Shown one piece after another: positions 4,684 to 5,787 of a stretch of 5,787 bases of DNA; position 1 is the stretch's first letter; each line of letters opens with the position of its first letter. Source of the stretch: Coriobacteriales bacterium (lineage in GTDB: Bacteria; Actinomycetota; Coriobacteriia; Coriobacteriales; UBA8131). The position numbers and the translations under genes are program-made. The DNA is taken from NCBI GenBank assembly GCA_031256575.1, contig JAIRQI010000164.1:1-5787 (forward strand), read 5' to 3'. Under the pieces are notes generated by a model, which searched no databases, was not told the DNA's origin, and saw only the letters and a program-made list of their open reading frames with translations.

Positions 4684-5787
4684 CTAAGGCCCACCTGGTG
4701 TTGGGGTGGGGTTTGGAGTTGGAGGTACTACCTCAACCTCCTTGCCTATCACCACAATCACCGTCGAGCCCTTGTTGGCGTAGTTGCTTGGGGACGGACT
4801 GGTGGTTAGGACCTTGCCAACGTCTGCCGAGCTGGTTGTCTCCTGATAATCGAAAGATACATTTAAACCGACTGCCTGCAGGGCCATGGTGGCTGCTTCT
4901 GGTGTCATGCCAACCACTGACGGCACCTGCACCTGAGCTGGCCCATCGGAGAGGGTCAGCCTCACCACTGTACCTTTGGCAGCTGTGGTGCCTGCGGTAG
5001 GTGACTGGCGAATGACAGAACCGGCTGGCACGGTATCGCTGTACTCCCTGGTCGAGGCGAACTCGACGACGAAGCCAGCATCAAAGAGATTGCGTTCAGC
5101 ATCATCAGCGCTCTGATTGACCACCGATGGTATTGAGCTGGTCTCCTTGCCTTTGCTCACATAGTAACGTATTGTCGAGCCCTCTTCAGCCATGCTGTTG
5201 GCATTCGGAGACTGCTCGCAGACCCGTCCGGCTTCGATGCTGTCGTGGAACTTCTCCCCAATGTAGGAGTTATTGAAGCCTTCGCTGTCCAGCAGCTGGC
5301 GGGCCTCGTCCGGGGTCAGGTTGATGATGTTGGGAACCTGTTTGGTAACAGGTTGCTCGGTTCCTGACGAGACCACCAGGTCAATTTTACTGTCGCGCTC
5401 CACCAAGACATTCGGGGCTGGCACGATACGGATTACCCGGTCTTTGGCTACAGTGTCTGAGGCCTCGTGGGTGACCTCGCCCACCTCTAGGTTGGCCAGT
5501 TGGATATTTCGCATAGCATCGGATTCTGTCTGCCCAATGACATCTGGCACCTTGACCATGTCCGGCCGATTGTCATGCATCATGTTGAACACGAAGAAGC
5601 CCACCAGGCTGAGCACCAGCAAACCTGCCAAGACACCGACAGCTATCGCCGGCCGGCGGTTCTTCTTGCGACTCAATTCCACGGCATTGTTGGAGTAGCT
5701 GTCGTTGCCGATAGCAGCGACAGGCATCACCGAGGTGCGAGCGACAGTCTCCGGTTGACGGCGGACGATGGCAGCCTGCGCCTCAGT
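4684..5787 (-). CDS. pknB: PknB/PrkC-type Ser/Thr protein kinase, C-terminal part: TM helix and four PASTA domains (5' end off the window)
   Basis: Transmembrane Hanks-type kinases of this layout sense cell-wall muropeptides or lipid II through extracellular PASTA domains and control growth and division. The frame is open from the right edge, giving 367 visible residues; the ATG at 5727 is internal, as coding sequence continues upstream without a stop. Visible parts in order: a polar juxtamembrane stretch (1-39), basic RKKNRR as the cytoplasmic flank (40-45), one TM helix (about 46-70), PASTA 1 (77-143, VPDVIGQTESDA), PASTA 2 (150-216, VPNIINLTPDEA), PASTA 3 (218-284, IPSVVNQSADDA), PASTA 4 (287-351, VPSVVGMTPEAA), and a short Pro/Thr tail PPTPNPTPTPGGP. 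The kinase domain itself lies outside the window, so the identity rests on TM-plus-PASTA order; PASTA-bearing penicillin-binding proteins have a catalytic domain between the TM helix and the PASTA repeats, which is absent here. Base composition is GC-rich, unlike the lipoprotein gene. Confidence 0.92.
   Translation of the reverse strand, partial: TEAQAAIVRRQPETVARTSVMPVAAIGNDSYSNNAVELSRKKNRRPAIAVGVLAGLLVLSLVGFFVFNMMHDNRPDMVKVPDVIGQTESDAMRNIQLANLEVGEVTHEASDTVAKDRVIRIVPAPNVLVERDSKIDLVVSSGTEQPVTKQVPNIINLTPDEARQLLDSEGFNNSYIGEKFHDSIEAGRVCEQSPNANSMAEEGSTIRYYVSKGKETSSIPSVVNQSADDAERNLFDAGFVVEFASTREYSDTVPAGSVIRQSPTAGTTAAKGTVVRLTLSDGPAQVQVPSVVGMTPEAATMALQAVGLNVSFDYQETTSSADVGKVLTTSPSPSNYANKGSTVIVVIGKEVEVVPPTPNPTPTPGGP

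Noticed and set aside
5273..5698. Plus-strand open frame of 141 codons antisense to the kinase
   Set aside because: It is the complementary shadow of GC-rich PASTA coding sequence with Ser/Thr/Arg-rich composition and no ribosome binding site.

Overview
The window looks like bacterial chromosome from a Gram-positive lineage. The main pointers are a membrane kinase tail with four PASTA domains, strong GGAGG-type ribosome binding sites, a NifS/NifU-type iron-sulphur pair and a lipobox lipoprotein. Actinomycetota, possibly Coriobacteriia, is my best guess from the flavour of the proteins; it is an inference and not strongly supported.

Left third (1-1651, minus strand): a cysteine desulfurase (nifS-like, complete) followed downstream by the N-terminal part of a NifU/IscU scaffold that runs off the left edge. 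NifS supplies sulfur and NifU assembles the Fe-S cluster. They are separated by 155 bp, and this spacer is almost entirely a degenerate tandem array of 18-20 bp units that also forms the last codons and the stop codon of nifS.

Middle (1652-2587): over 900 bp without a convincing gene. It holds the likely nifS promoter, a 30-bp direct repeat at 60-bp spacing with a perfect dyad between the copies, and a 199-bp element with 54-bp terminal inverted repeats (48 of 54 matching) that looks like a MITE or other non-autonomous element. A plus-strand lipoprotein gene (2588-3664) follows. It is clearly AT-richer than its neighbours and its protein resembles a beta-propeller of the DUF5050 kind. The mobile-looking repeat plus the AT-rich orphan suggest an accessory insertion between housekeeping loci.

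Right third (3665-5787): an intergenic stretch with nested palindromes and a weak minus-strand terminator, then on the minus strand a nitroreductase-family flavoprotein and, upstream of it, the C-terminal part of a PknB/PrkC-type Ser/Thr kinase (juxtamembrane, one TM helix, four PASTA domains, Pro/Thr tail) that enters from the right edge. The nitroreductase carries a roughly 50-residue proline/glycine triplet (collagen-like) segment in the middle of its catalytic domain. This is the most unusual thing in the window. I see no CRISPR array, tRNA, rRNA, complete transposase or recognisable defence system.
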